A stretch of 64,000 nucleotides of DNA, from NCBI GenBank assembly GCA_964429135.1, contig CAYSAU010000016.1, forward strand, positions 1-64,000, read 5' to 3'. The stretch comes from CAZSDU01 sp964429135. Lineage in GTDB: Bacteria; Bacteroidota; Bacteroidia; Bacteroidales; FEN-979. The notes under the pieces are model-generated. The model worked only from the letters and a program-made list of their open reading frames with translations. It was not told the origin of the DNA and did not search any database. The first letter of the stretch is position 1. Each line of letters begins with the position of its first letter. This document shows positions 36,240-46,212 of this stretch, in pieces. The position numbers and the translations under genes are program-made.

Positions 36240-39200
36240 ATGAAAATGACACGATTCATTAAACCCTTCTCGATATTTATTATCTTTTTGATATCTGGCA
36301 TAGTTTTCGGGTTATTTCGTCCGACAATTTTTCCGGTTATCGAACAGAAACCAAACGGAATTCATATTCTGAATAATGCAGTCCCTGATTCCACTCCTTT
36401 TCAGCGTGCCTTGTCCAGGGGTGATCAATATTTTAAAAACAAAGATTACCTGAATGCCAAAGCATCCTATCAGGTGGCCATCGATCTAGTCCCCACCGAC
36501 AGCATCGCAAAAGTGAAACTGCATCAGACTATGGACATCCTCAGGTCGCAAAAGGCTCAGAATATCCTTTACGATGTAGCGCTGGCCAGCGCGGATAAAC
36601 TTTTCCGGCAAAAGGATTATGAGAGGGCCAGGCAGGAATATGAAAACGCTTCCAGGTTAATGCCCTCTGAATCTTATCCAAGACAAAAAGTAAACGAAAT
36701 CATTAAAATCCTGGTTGATCAACAGGTGTTGGAAGAAAATTACGCACAGTCTATCTCCAGAGCAGATGTTTTTTTTCATGACTCCAACTTCATGGCTGCC
36801 CTTCCGGAATATCAGATTGCCGCATCACTTAAACCGGAAGAAAAATATCCCGCCGACAGGGTAACTCAGCTTACGGCTATCGTTAAAGCCATGCAGGTTA
36901 GGGATGAGGCCTATAAAAAGATTATTGACCGGGCTGATCTGCTGATGAATACATTGAAATACTCGGATGCAGAAAAAGCATATAAGGACGCGCTTGTAAT
37001 CAAACCAGATCAGGCTTATCCAAAAACAAAAATATCGGAAATTGACCGTATCCTTGCCAGGGAGAAGAGAATCGCCGAAGATTTCGATCGATACATCAAT
37101 CTTGGCGACAGCTTATACATTGCCAAGGACTACCTCAGGGCAAGGGAAAATTATAAACTCGCTTTATCGGTTAAACCTGCCGAAGCCTATCCCCGGGAAA
37201 TGGTCAGAAAAGCTGAAAGCCTGCTGACTACACAGGAATCAGAAATAGCTAAAAACATCGATGATCAATATTCTCTATACATAGCCAATGGAGATAGGCT
37301 TCTGGCTGAGAAATCATATGATGCTTCACGATCAGAATACGAGAATGCATTAAAAATCAAACCAGCAGAAATTTATCCACAAGAGAAACTGTCAGAAATC
37401 AAAGCAGAATTAGATAAACTGTTGAAAAACAAGAATCAGGTGGATCAGTACAATGCCCTTATTATAAAAGCAGATAAATTTTTCACCAGCAAGCAATATC
37501 AACCCTCACGGGACGCATACGAACAGGCACTCAAAATAAAACAGGGAGAATCCTACCCGGCTGAAAGAATCAGGGAACTGGATAGTATTTTCTCTGATCT
37601 GAGACGGCAAAAAGAATTGAATGAGAGGTATCAATCCATTCTTACACTTGCAGATAAACTTCTTTTGGATAAATCATACGAACAAGCCAGGACAGAATAC
37701 CTGAATGCTGGCAGCTTGAAACCTGAAGAGCAATACCCTAAGAATAAAATTGCAGGAATCGATAAGATCTTATTGGAGATTGCAGCAAAAAAATCACGTG
37801 AGGAACAATTTGCTCAGCTTATTGTCAATGCCGACCTTCTTCTTTCGGAAAAATCATATGAGCAGGCCAAGGACACATACCTCCAAGCTCTTGAACTAAA
37901 GCCCGCTGAGCTTTATCCGAAAAATAAAATTGCAGAGATCAATCAGGCATTGGCAGCCATTAAGAAGCAGCAGTCAATAGATGCCCTCTATAATCAGTTA
38001 TTAACTACTGCAGATCAACTGCTGGAAGCAAAAGATTACCAAAAGGCTAAAATGCAATATCAGGAAGCATTGAAAATTAAACCCATATCGGAATACCCCC
38101 AGTCAAGGATTAGAGAAATTGATCTTGCCCTTCAGTACCTGCAGCAACAGAAGATCCTGGATGATCAGTATGCAGCTATCGTACAAAAAGCAGATAAGTT
38201 CATGCTTGCCGGGTCTTACGAAGAGGCCAGGGCAGAATATTTGAATGCCGAATTATTAAGGCCTACGGATCAATACGTCAAAGATAAAATTGCTGAACTT
38301 GATAAGATAGCAACCGAAATTGCAGCCCGGAAAGCAAAAGAAGAGCAGTATGCGCAATGGATTAACAATGCAGATCAGCTTCTTGCAGCAAAGTCATATC
38401 CACAGGCTCTTGATGCATATCAGCATGCAACAGAATTAAAACCAGAAGAAACATATCCAAAATCAAAAATGTCTGAAATTGATCAGGTGCTTGCAGGGTT
38501 AGCTAAACAAAAAGAATTGGAGGCGTATTATACTCAGTTGATTTCTTCCGCTGATAAAGACCTTGTCGAGAAATCTTATGAATCAGCCAGGGCGAAATTC
38601 GTCGAAGCATTGACCCTTAAACCTTCTGAAATATATCCAAAATCAAAAATTTCTGAAATTGATCTAATCCAGGCCGAAATAAATAAAAAAAAGGTTTTGG
38701 ATGACCAGTACACAGAAGCCTTGCAAAAAGCTGACAGCCTTTTTGCAGATCATTCCTATGCCCTTGCAAAATCTGCTTATCAGGATGCCGGATTGATCAA
38801 ACCCGGAGAGCAATATCATAAAAATAAAATCGCTGAAACGGATAAAATCCTGGCACAAATAGAAGCACTCAGAATTCTGGATCAGCGTTACAGTGCTGCC
38901 TTGGCGAAAGCCGATAAATCCATGGAGGACAAATTATTTGAACAGGCCAGGATGGATTACATCAATGCTGGCAATATCAAACCTGAGGAGCAGTATCCTA
39001 AGGATAGGATTCTGCTTTTAGACGGTATTATTGCTGAAAATAAAGCGAAAGAAGAGTCATTTAAAACTTCAATAACAAAGGCAGATGATTTGCTGTTACA
39101 CAACAAATACGATCAGGCCAAAGCAGAATATCAGCATGCATCCGCCATCAAGCCTGAAGCGACTTATCCCATTCAGAGAATAGCGGACATTAATAAAATT

Positions 39201-39905
39201 CTGGAAGAAATTCTTGGGAAACAACAGCTTTTTGATAACCTGATGTCGGGAGGAGATGCATTCCTGAAGGAAAAAGATTATTCTCAGGCATTGGCTTCTT
39301 ATACCCAGGCCGGAGGATTGTTCCCTGAAGCTTCGGAGCCAAGGGAAAAATTAGCCTTGGTGAATGCCAAAATAGATTCCATCTATCGTGCCAACAAAGG
39401 TAAATACGATAAAGTGATCGGCGATGGCGATCGATATTTTAGCAATTATGAATATGATAAAGCTATTGATGCTTACAATGAAGCGATGACTATTCTCCCC
39501 ATGGAAAATTATCCAAGGGAAATGGTTTTGAGAATAAGAAAAGTCATTACCGAGAATGCCATTGTGGATGTGTTTAAATCAACTGTTACCATTGCTGCCG
39601 GTGAAGAAAAGCAATTCTCCTTCACTCCAGTAAATATGGCTTCCAGGAAAGATAATTTCATATACATCAAACTGAGAAACCTTTCGGATAAGACTTTTAA
39701 TGTTCTGTTACGTTATGGAAAAGACAAGTCTCCCGGTGGCGGGGTCGTGATTCGTAACGTCACCCCTGACGGCAAGGTCAACGAGCGTCTGATCAGTGTT
39801 AAGGATCAGGATACCTGGTACCGGATGGAAAATAACTGGATCAGTCTTTATCCCCAGGGTGGAGATATAGAAGTGTCGTTTATTCAGGTTTCCAGATCAA
39901 GATAA
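36240..39905 (+). CDS. Large membrane-anchored protein with 18 TPR-like repeats
   Basis: The protein has 1221 residues from ATG 36240; an upstream open extension overlaps the preceding gene and is rejected. One membrane segment lies at about residues 6-26. Residues 57 to about 1105 are 18 tandem repeats of about 58 residues. The consensus runs ADxLLxxKxYxxAxxxYxxA, LKPxExYPKxKIxEIDxIL, i.e. a TPR-like helix pair followed by a third linking helix. The last 110 residues form a beta-rich C-terminal domain with conserved aromatic residues. It probably stands in the periplasm as a long superhelical scaffold. No function is known. The N-terminus resembles gliding-associated or PorW/Sel1-like TPR proteins only superficially. 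Confidence 0.85.
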   Translation: MKMTRFIKPFSIFIIFLISGIVFGLFRPTIFPVIEQKPNGIHILNNAVPDSTPFQRALSRGDQYFKNKDYLNAKASYQVAIDLVPTDSIAKVKLHQTMDILRSQKAQNILYDVALASADKLFRQKDYERARQEYENASRLMPSESYPRQKVNEIIKILVDQQVLEENYAQSISRADVFFHDSNFMAALPEYQIAASLKPEEKYPADRVTQLTAIVKAMQVRDEAYKKIIDRADLLMNTLKYSDAEKAYKDALVIKPDQAYPKTKISEIDRILAREKRIAEDFDRYINLGDSLYIAKDYLRARENYKLALSVKPAEAYPREMVRKAESLLTTQESEIAKNIDDQYSLYIANGDRLLAEKSYDASRSEYENALKIKPAEIYPQEKLSEIKAELDKLLKNKNQVDQYNALIIKADKFFTSKQYQPSRDAYEQALKIKQGESYPAERIRELDSIFSDLRRQKELNERYQSILTLADKLLLDKSYEQARTEYLNAGSLKPEEQYPKNKIAGIDKILLEIAAKKSREEQFAQLIVNADLLLSEKSYEQAKDTYLQALELKPAELYPKNKIAEINQALAAIKKQQSIDALYNQLLTTADQLLEAKDYQKAKMQYQEALKIKPISEYPQSRIREIDLALQYLQQQKILDDQYAAIVQKADKFMLAGSYEEARAEYLNAELLRPTDQYVKDKIAELDKIATEIAARKAKEEQYAQWINNADQLLAAKSYPQALDAYQHATELKPEETYPKSKMSEIDQVLAGLAKQKELEAYYTQLISSADKDLVEKSYESARAKFVEALTLKPSEIYPKSKISEIDLIQAEINKKKVLDDQYTEALQKADSLFADHSYALAKSAYQDAGLIKPGEQYHKNKIAETDKILAQIEALRILDQRYSAALAKADKSMEDKLFEQARMDYINAGNIKPEEQYPKDRILLLDGIIAENKAKEESFKTSITKADDLLLHNKYDQAKAEYQHASAIKPEATYPIQRIADINKILEEILGKQQLFDNLMSGGDAFLKEKDYSQALASYTQAGGLFPEASEPREKLALVNAKIDSIYRANKGKYDKVIGDGDRYFSNYEYDKAIDAYNEAMTILPMENYPREMVLRIRKVITENAIVDVFKSTVTIAAGEEKQFSFTPVNMASRKDNFIYIKLRNLSDKTFNVLLRYGKDKSPGGGVVIRNVTPDGKVNERLISVKDQDTWYRMENNWISLYPQGGDIEVSFIQVSRSR
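36408..39555 (+). repeat. 18 tandem protein-coding repeats of about 174 bp
   Basis: This is the stretch within the large TPR-like gene that encodes the 18 degenerate repeats. Neighbouring units such as those around residues 490-610 are more alike than distant ones, which suggests growth by tandem duplication. The copies differ enough at DNA level that no exact direct repeat longer than a few codons was obvious by eye. Confidence 0.75.
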
Positions 39906-41636
39906 GGTTTCACAGGGCAAGGTGAAATGAAAGTTACTGCCTTTATCTGTTTCACTTTCCACCCATATCTTTCCTCCGTTTTTTTCAAGTAGTTCTTTAC
40001 AGAGGATAAGCCCCAGCCCGGTACCTGTTTCTTTTGCAGTACCTGTTCGGGTATAAGAAATGTCTATGCGAAATAATTTATCCAGGTCTTCAGTTGACAT
40101 TCCGATGCCCGTATCTTTGATCAGGACTTCGATAAATCCAGGCAGTTTTTCTGCCATGATGTCAATCTTTCCCCCTTCAGGTGTGAATTTAATGGCGTTA
40201 GATATCAAATTCTGAAGTACAGAACGGATCATGTTATGGTCAGCTTTAACCATGTATTTCTTTCCTGAACGGTAGGTCACCCTGATATTCTTTTTTAAGG
40301 CATTGCCGTGAAAAAGGTCAACAGCCTCTTCAATCATATTGGAAAGATCCAGAGTCTCTGGCAGGAAATCCATCTTCCCTGATTGTAATCTGCTCCATTG
40401 CAGTAGATTCTCAAGGAGACCATAAACATTTTTGATGGATTCCCTAAGGATTCTGATATAAGTTTTTCTTTCCGTTTCGGTCAGTGTTTCATATTCATTG
40501 GCCAGGATTTCTGTGTACCCGAGCAAGGCATGAAAAGGTGATTTCAGATCATGGGCAAGAATCGAGAAGAATTTATCTTTACTGATATTGGATGCTTTTA
40601 GCTCCCTGGCAAATTGTTCTATTCTTTCTTCAGCAAACTTCCTGACCCTGATTTCATTCTCCAGTTTTTTCTTAGCCTCAAAAAATGCTTCCATGCGTTC
40701 AGAGATAGCAAAAAACTCTACATCCTTTTTCCGTATTTTATACAGGGGAAGTGGGTCTTCATTACTCAGACTCTGTGCGATTCGACTTAAAGGGGAGGTA
40801 ATCCATCTTCTGATGAAAAGTGAAAAGATAATAATGACCAGTAGAGCGACAAAGATCGGGATTACAGTAAAGTACAGGAATAATTTCCGGTCAAGCCCCA
40901 ACTGTGTTCTGGGAAGGAAATCAAGGCGTGCGATGACCCTTCCGTAGGCATCGTGGATGAATTTCTGAACAACGACCATTTCTTTTTCTTTCCGATCTTG
41001 AGCATATGCTTGTTGAGTTAATTTTTCAACAGGAACAATCTCGAGATTTGCATTCGCAGCATTCTGCAGATCAATAAGATATTGCTGGTTCCACAGCCTT
41101 CCTGTAACCAGCCAGCCCAAAGCCGGTGTTTTACGTTTGATGTCGATGGTGGGAACAATGGATGCGCCAAAGATTTCCATTATTCCGTTTTGATGAAGAA
41201 GAAAAAAATGAAAACTGGTATGAAGAAGGGAGGCTTTTTTCAGGTTCTCCACAGGAATGAATAACTCCGGGAACTGAAAGTGAGAAGAATCTATAACAGT
41301 GTATAGTAGCTCGAATGCTGGATTATAAACCTGAATAAAACTAAAACCAAGGGTTTCATAGATCGTGCCCAGGTTGTCATTGGCCCAGTTTGATCGGTGA
41401 TTACGGACAAAAGCGACCAGTTCATCCCATGCAGCATCATTCAAAGTACTTTTCAGAAAACTCTCTTTTTTAATATTCAGAATGCTTTGAATACTGGCCT
41501 TCGAATTTTCATGGTAAACATAATTGAAATTATGTTCTTGCTTTGTTCTGGCAAAATGATAGGCAAAGGTACTACCCAACATAATAATGGCTGCCAGCAC
41601 GATCAATCCTATTATTTTTGTCCGAAGGGAAAGCAT
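39897..41636 (-). CDS. Membrane sensor histidine kinase with CHASE4-type extracytoplasmic domain
   Basis: The 579-residue protein has a membrane segment at 7-27 and a periplasmic domain at about 30-245. NDAAWDELVAFVRNH at about residues 67-81 matches the CHASE4 pattern. A second membrane segment lies at about 250-275, then a linker and coiled coil. HisKA has SILAHDLKSPFHALLGYTE, and the ATPase domain has NLISNAIKFTPEGG, DTGIGMS and GTGLGLILCKEL. No receiver domain is present. It is the last gene of a three-kinase operon, 11 nt after the one before, and overlaps the stop of the repeat gene by 9 nt. Confidence 0.88.
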   Translation of the reverse strand: MLSLRTKIIGLIVLAAIIMLGSTFAYHFARTKQEHNFNYVYHENSKASIQSILNIKKESFLKSTLNDAAWDELVAFVRNHRSNWANDNLGTIYETLGFSFIQVYNPAFELLYTVIDSSHFQFPELFIPVENLKKASLLHTSFHFFLLHQNGIMEIFGASIVPTIDIKRKTPALGWLVTGRLWNQQYLIDLQNAANANLEIVPVEKLTQQAYAQDRKEKEMVVVQKFIHDAYGRVIARLDFLPRTQLGLDRKLFLYFTVIPIFVALLVIIIFSLFIRRWITSPLSRIAQSLSNEDPLPLYKIRKKDVEFFAISERMEAFFEAKKKLENEIRVRKFAEERIEQFARELKASNISKDKFFSILAHDLKSPFHALLGYTEILANEYETLTETERKTYIRILRESIKNVYGLLENLLQWSRLQSGKMDFLPETLDLSNMIEEAVDLFHGNALKKNIRVTYRSGKKYMVKADHNMIRSVLQNLISNAIKFTPEGGKIDIMAEKLPGFIEVLIKDTGIGMSTEDLDKLFRIDISYTRTGTAKETGTGLGLILCKELLEKNGGKIWVESETDKGSNFHFTLPCETLS

Positions 41637-41647
41637 AGAATAGTCGA

Positions 41648-44035
41648 TTATGAACGATCAAGGATTGGACGGAGTATCTTCAGAATCTCACTTTTTGTAA
41701 ATGGCTTTGAAAGATAACCGCTGCATCCTTCTTTTATTAAACGTTCCCGGTCGCCGAAAAGTGTATATCCGGTCAGGGCAATGATTGGAATATCCTGATA
41801 TCCTTCTACCTTCCTGATGGCCTGGGTAGCCTGAATACCGTCCATGCCCGTACCGAGGTTGATATCCATTAGGATAACTGAATATTTTTTCTTCTTCACT
41901 TTTGCTATCGCTTGGCTTCCATCTGATGCCCAGTCCATCTTATAGTGTTGTTTTAGATATGCAAAGGTTAGCTGCATATTCACCTCATTGTCCTCAACCA
42001 AAAGAATTTCCTTTTGTGAGGGTAAGACGTTTTCATTAGTCAATGTTTCATAGACATCATCGGATGTATGGATGGTTGCATCCCGGGGTCCCAAAGGCTG
42101 TTCCGAAAAGGGAATTTCAATTAGAAATTGAGTGCCTTTACCTATCTTGCTGCTTACTTCTATGGTACCGCCCATCAGATGAATCATCTTTTTTGCAATG
42201 GTGAGACCGATGCCGGACCCTTCAAATCCACGATTATGTCCTTCACTAACTTGACGAAACTCGTCAAAAATAATCCGGATATGTTCTGTGGAAATACCAA
42301 TGCCGGTGTCTTCAATTTGTATCAATAACCATCGCTGTGAGCTTATTATCTTTTCCCTGACCATGATTGAAACCCCGCCTTCATAGGTGAATTTAATAGC
42401 ATTGTCGAGAATGTTGGTAATCGATTGAATAAAAAAGAAATGGTCAAGATAGCCAGGATTTGATGTGACCTCTATTAAGTTGAGGTATAATCCCTTAAGC
42501 CTTGCCTGGGGATGATAAATTTCCATCATCTGCCCAAATAACTTGTCTGGATAGGCTTGTTGGAAATTCAAGGCATTGTTTCCTGATTCCAGCTGAGTAA
42601 GTTGTAAAATGGAGTCAAGGGTACGCATCAGTCGTTTTCCGGAATTATGGATATGTTTTGCCATCCCGGAAAATTCGAGATTCCCCAACTCATTGGTCAG
42701 AATTTCCGAAAAACCTAGAATGCTGTTCAAAGGCGTTCTCAGCTCATGGCTCATATTATTTAAAAGGGTGGATTTCAGACGGTCGGATTCTTCAGCTTTT
42801 TCTTTGGCTGAGATGAGCTCTTTTTGTAATAACTTTCTTTCCGTAATGTTTCGGCTGATCGACAATACCTGATCCTTATCAACATAAACCTGCCGTGATT
42901 CATAATAATTGATTGTTCCGTTGATCTCCAGTTCATATTCCATATTGATGATATCCCTTGTCGACAGACATTCTTCGATGACTTTTTTGAATCTTTCAAC
43001 AAATGAGGAATCAAAGAACTCAGTGATATTATGTCCGATGATCATTTCCATCGGTGCCAGAAGCTGACTGGTGTCGTAAGCATAACAATCGATAAAATTA
43101 CCTTCTTTGTCATACAGAAACATAAGGTCAGGAAGCGCCTTCAGAATGGCCTTGTTTCTAATATTTACCATGGCCAGGTCCTTCTCAATCTGCTTCTCCT
43201 TGGTAATATCCCTGGCACTTCCCACGACCCCCATCATATTCCCATCTGTATCAAGAATAGGCGCTTTATTGACATCAAGAATCAAAAATTGCCCCTGAAC
43301 ATTACCGAATTCTTCAAAGCTTCCTTCTTTCTTGGTCTGAAAAATCACTTCGTCTGAGTCCGTACATATTTCTCCGAAGGTATGCCATTCAGGCTGATCA
43401 GGATGGTTTTTCCTTTCACGCTCAGCAAAATATAAATCTGTTTTTCCAATGGGTTCTTCGGTATCAACAGCTTTGAGTAATTTATCACAAATGGCTTTAT
43501 TAGTGAAAAGGAAACGTTTTTTCATGTCTTTTGCCCAAACCAGGTCGGGCATATTATCTGCCATCAGTCGAAACATTTCTGAGGAATATTTATATCGTGT
43601 TCGACTCTCTATCAGTTCTTCCTGTATTCTCTTCGTCTCTGTGATGTCATAGACTAAACCAATGATTCCTTGAGGATTGTTATTGTTATCATGGACAAGC
43701 ACCTTACGGGTTGCATAAGTTCGTTTTTCTCCGTCTACTGTAATTTCCTCTTCAAAACCCTCCATGATCTCTCCGGTATTGATGACCTTAATATCTGTTT
43801 GCTGGTAACTTAAGGCTCGTACCTCCTCATAAAAATCAAAATCAGTCTTTCCCACAATGTGTTCGGGAGTTGTCTTAAGTTGTTTACAAAACGCTTTATT
43901 GGCGGCAACATATTTCCCTTCCAGGTTTTTATAAAAAACCATGGCAGGAAGATAATCAATAATCGTTTCAAGGATCAGTTGTTCGTTAGTTTGCGGAAGT
44001 TTCTGCATGGAAATATCAATAAGCTTCAGTGACAT
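41648..44035 (-). CDS. Cytoplasmic hybrid histidine kinase with three PAS domains and a receiver
   Basis: The 795-residue protein lacks membrane segments. Three PAS domains lie at roughly 20-140, 150-280 and 290-405. HisKA has NNMSHELRTPLNSILGFSE and the ATPase has NILDNAIKFTYEGG and EGSGIGLTIAKKM. A C-terminal receiver at about 675-790 has its phospho-Asp in VILMDINLG. It overlaps the upstream kinase by 10 nt. With no DNA-binding output domain, it must pass phosphate to a protein encoded elsewhere. Confidence 0.9.
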   Translation of the reverse strand: MSLKLIDISMQKLPQTNEQLILETIIDYLPAMVFYKNLEGKYVAANKAFCKQLKTTPEHIVGKTDFDFYEEVRALSYQQTDIKVINTGEIMEGFEEEITVDGEKRTYATRKVLVHDNNNNPQGIIGLVYDITETKRIQEELIESRTRYKYSSEMFRLMADNMPDLVWAKDMKKRFLFTNKAICDKLLKAVDTEEPIGKTDLYFAERERKNHPDQPEWHTFGEICTDSDEVIFQTKKEGSFEEFGNVQGQFLILDVNKAPILDTDGNMMGVVGSARDITKEKQIEKDLAMVNIRNKAILKALPDLMFLYDKEGNFIDCYAYDTSQLLAPMEMIIGHNITEFFDSSFVERFKKVIEECLSTRDIINMEYELEINGTINYYESRQVYVDKDQVLSISRNITERKLLQKELISAKEKAEESDRLKSTLLNNMSHELRTPLNSILGFSEILTNELGNLEFSGMAKHIHNSGKRLMRTLDSILQLTQLESGNNALNFQQAYPDKLFGQMMEIYHPQARLKGLYLNLIEVTSNPGYLDHFFFIQSITNILDNAIKFTYEGGVSIMVREKIISSQRWLLIQIEDTGIGISTEHIRIIFDEFRQVSEGHNRGFEGSGIGLTIAKKMIHLMGGTIEVSSKIGKGTQFLIEIPFSEQPLGPRDATIHTSDDVYETLTNENVLPSQKEILLVEDNEVNMQLTFAYLKQHYKMDWASDGSQAIAKVKKKKYSVILMDINLGTGMDGIQATQAIRKVEGYQDIPIIALTGYTLFGDRERLIKEGCSGYLSKPFTKSEILKILRPILDRS

Positions 44036-46131
44036 TTAATGGTTGACTGCATGAGTTCAAGTAAGCCTTGCTGGCTAAAAGGTTTTCCTAAATAGTGACT
44101 GCATCCGCCGGCAAGTAATTTCTCCTGATCCCCTGACATGGTATATCCTGTTATTGCAATGATTGGAACATCTTGATAATGATCGAGTTTGCGTATTTCC
44201 TTGGCCGCTTTTAAGCCGTCGATACCAGGTCCAAGGTTGATGTCCATCAGTACACCGTCAAATTGTTGCATAGAGGCCATACTGATGGCAGCATAGGCAT
44301 CTGAAGCTCTTTCCGTTCTGAATTTTCCTTTCAGATACAATTTGATGATTTCTGCATTGTCATCATTGTCTTCCACGATCAGGATAAGGGGAAGTTCGCG
44401 TGGCTCATAGATATGCAGTGTGGGTGTATCGGTGCTTACAGGAGTATATTCGAGATCCACTTTCGTCTCCCGACTGAAATTCAGGGAAGCCGGTAGCCAT
44501 AAAGTGAAAATGGAACCAAGCCCGACTTCACTTTCCACGGTTATATATCCATTGATCATCCCTGCCATACGCTGAGCAAGCGTCAAGCCTAATCCATTTC
44601 CCTCGTAACTGCGATTAAATCCTTCGCTAAGTTGCCTGAATTCATGAAATATGGTTGAGAAGTGCTCTCTGGATATTCCTATTCCTGTGTCTTTGATAAG
44701 AATTACTATCCGTGATTCATCATTGACTTTTCTGATGTCGGCCTCGATGGTGATTCCTCCCTGGTGAGTAAATTTTACGGCATTATCTATAAGATTGAAA
44801 AGGATCATTTGCAGCAGGTTTTCATCTGCAAGGGCAATGAGGTTGTCCTTCAATTCCGTGATTAGGTATAAGTTTCTCTCATTGGCAACGGGATAAAAAG
44901 GCTGAAGTGTGGAATGAAGTGTTTTCTGAACATTGATTTCCTGAAGTTTTAATTTTGATTTTGTACCCTCAAGGTCAGCAAGATCAAGAATGGATTTCAG
45001 AGTGATCATCAGTCTCTGCCCTGCTGTATGGATTTTCTGTGCAAAAAAAACAATATCAGGATCATGGGATTCAGAAGTAATTAAGGCGGCAAAACCCAGT
45101 ATGGCATTCATCGGCGTCCTGAATTCGTGACTCATATTGGCCATCAGGGAGGTTTTCAGGCGATCAGACTCTTCCGCCTTCAACCTTGCCTGATGTAAAT
45201 CTTCTTCAACTTTTTTTCTGTCGGTAATATCCATGATCATCCCCAGGATATTTTCTCCTTCTGCGAAGGAACTGATCAAAACATGTCGAAAGTTCCCTTT
45301 TTTTGAGACCAGGGTTAGTTCATGTTGATGAGTGGATTTTTTTTCATTTAGTTGAGCTAAAAAAGAATCACGGTCTTTCTTGTTTTTGTATGTTTTCAAA
45401 ATGTCATAGGACAATGCCTCCTCTATGGATTCAAATTCAAGTATGTCGGCCAAAGCCTGGTTGACATAAAGTATTTGACCTGCAAAGTTGGTTTTATAAA
45501 TACCGATGACCGCATTATCCATAATATTTCGGTGATTTTCTTCGCTTTCCTGTAGCCGGAGGATTAACTTGCGATTTTCTTCCGTTTTGATCACAAGGGA
45601 AATAGGATCAGTTAAGGAGGATGCGAAGTCTTGTTCTTCAAGGGTCCAATTTTTCTTAGTCCCTGACTTTTCACAGCACAAAACTGCTCTTAACTTTCCC
45701 TCAATGTTAATGGGGATATCCATTTTCGATTGAATGCCAAGGATTGAAAAAGGAGGGTAAACTAATTCTCTGTAGCAGACATTTGCGGTAAGGTCATCAG
45801 CCGCAATACAATTGTTTTTTTTCAAGGCATCGAAATAATCCGGATAATCTTTAAAAAGCATCCGATCTCCTGATTCATGGGTATTTTTTTTTCTATCAAA
45901 AAGATCAGTGCAAATAATGCTGTTGTCAACATTATCGGTAATCCAGATACTGACTCTTTCGATATCAAAAAAAACGGCTACTGTTTCAGTAATGTGTTGA
46001 AATATTTCACAGTTTACATCTAATACCCTCTTGGTTAAATCCAATAGGATATTTTGTTTTCTGATGATCTGTTCGAGTCTTTCATTTTGGGAGTTCATGG
46101 TTTCAAACAAGTGTTTTTTATATGTAATCAT
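44026..46131 (-). CDS. Cytoplasmic hybrid histidine kinase with GAF, PAS and receiver domains
   Basis: The 701-residue protein has GAF at about 15-190 and PAS at about 205-325. HisKA has ANMSHEFRTPMNAILGF, and the ATPase has NLIDNAVKFTHQGG, DTGIGIS and EGNGLGLTLAQRM. The C-terminal receiver at about 585-697 has VLMDINLGPGIDG. It closely resembles the next kinase in its catalytic half, so the two probably arose by duplication with exchange of the input domains. It heads the three-gene operon. An internal ATG at 46098 is an alternative start. Confidence 0.9.
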   Translation of the reverse strand: MITYKKHLFETMNSQNERLEQIIRKQNILLDLTKRVLDVNCEIFQHITETVAVFFDIERVSIWITDNVDNSIICTDLFDRKKNTHESGDRMLFKDYPDYFDALKKNNCIAADDLTANVCYRELVYPPFSILGIQSKMDIPINIEGKLRAVLCCEKSGTKKNWTLEEQDFASSLTDPISLVIKTEENRKLILRLQESEENHRNIMDNAVIGIYKTNFAGQILYVNQALADILEFESIEEALSYDILKTYKNKKDRDSFLAQLNEKKSTHQHELTLVSKKGNFRHVLISSFAEGENILGMIMDITDRKKVEEDLHQARLKAEESDRLKTSLMANMSHEFRTPMNAILGFAALITSESHDPDIVFFAQKIHTAGQRLMITLKSILDLADLEGTKSKLKLQEINVQKTLHSTLQPFYPVANERNLYLITELKDNLIALADENLLQMILFNLIDNAVKFTHQGGITIEADIRKVNDESRIVILIKDTGIGISREHFSTIFHEFRQLSEGFNRSYEGNGLGLTLAQRMAGMINGYITVESEVGLGSIFTLWLPASLNFSRETKVDLEYTPVSTDTPTLHIYEPRELPLILIVEDNDDNAEIIKLYLKGKFRTERASDAYAAISMASMQQFDGVLMDINLGPGIDGLKAAKEIRKLDHYQDVPIIAITGYTMSGDQEKLLAGGCSHYLGKPFSQQGLLELMQSTIKCH

Positions 46132-46212
46132 GGAGTTGCAGAAAATGGAAAGACAATATCAATAAACGATAAAAATAGGATTTTTTTTTGGATTGGTTGT
46201 AATTCCTGAATT

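Noticed and set aside
36408..39555. Regular repeats considered as CRISPR or satellite DNA
   Set aside because: The periodicity is about 174 bp, in frame and protein-coding, with degenerate copies; there are no identical short repeats or unique spacers.
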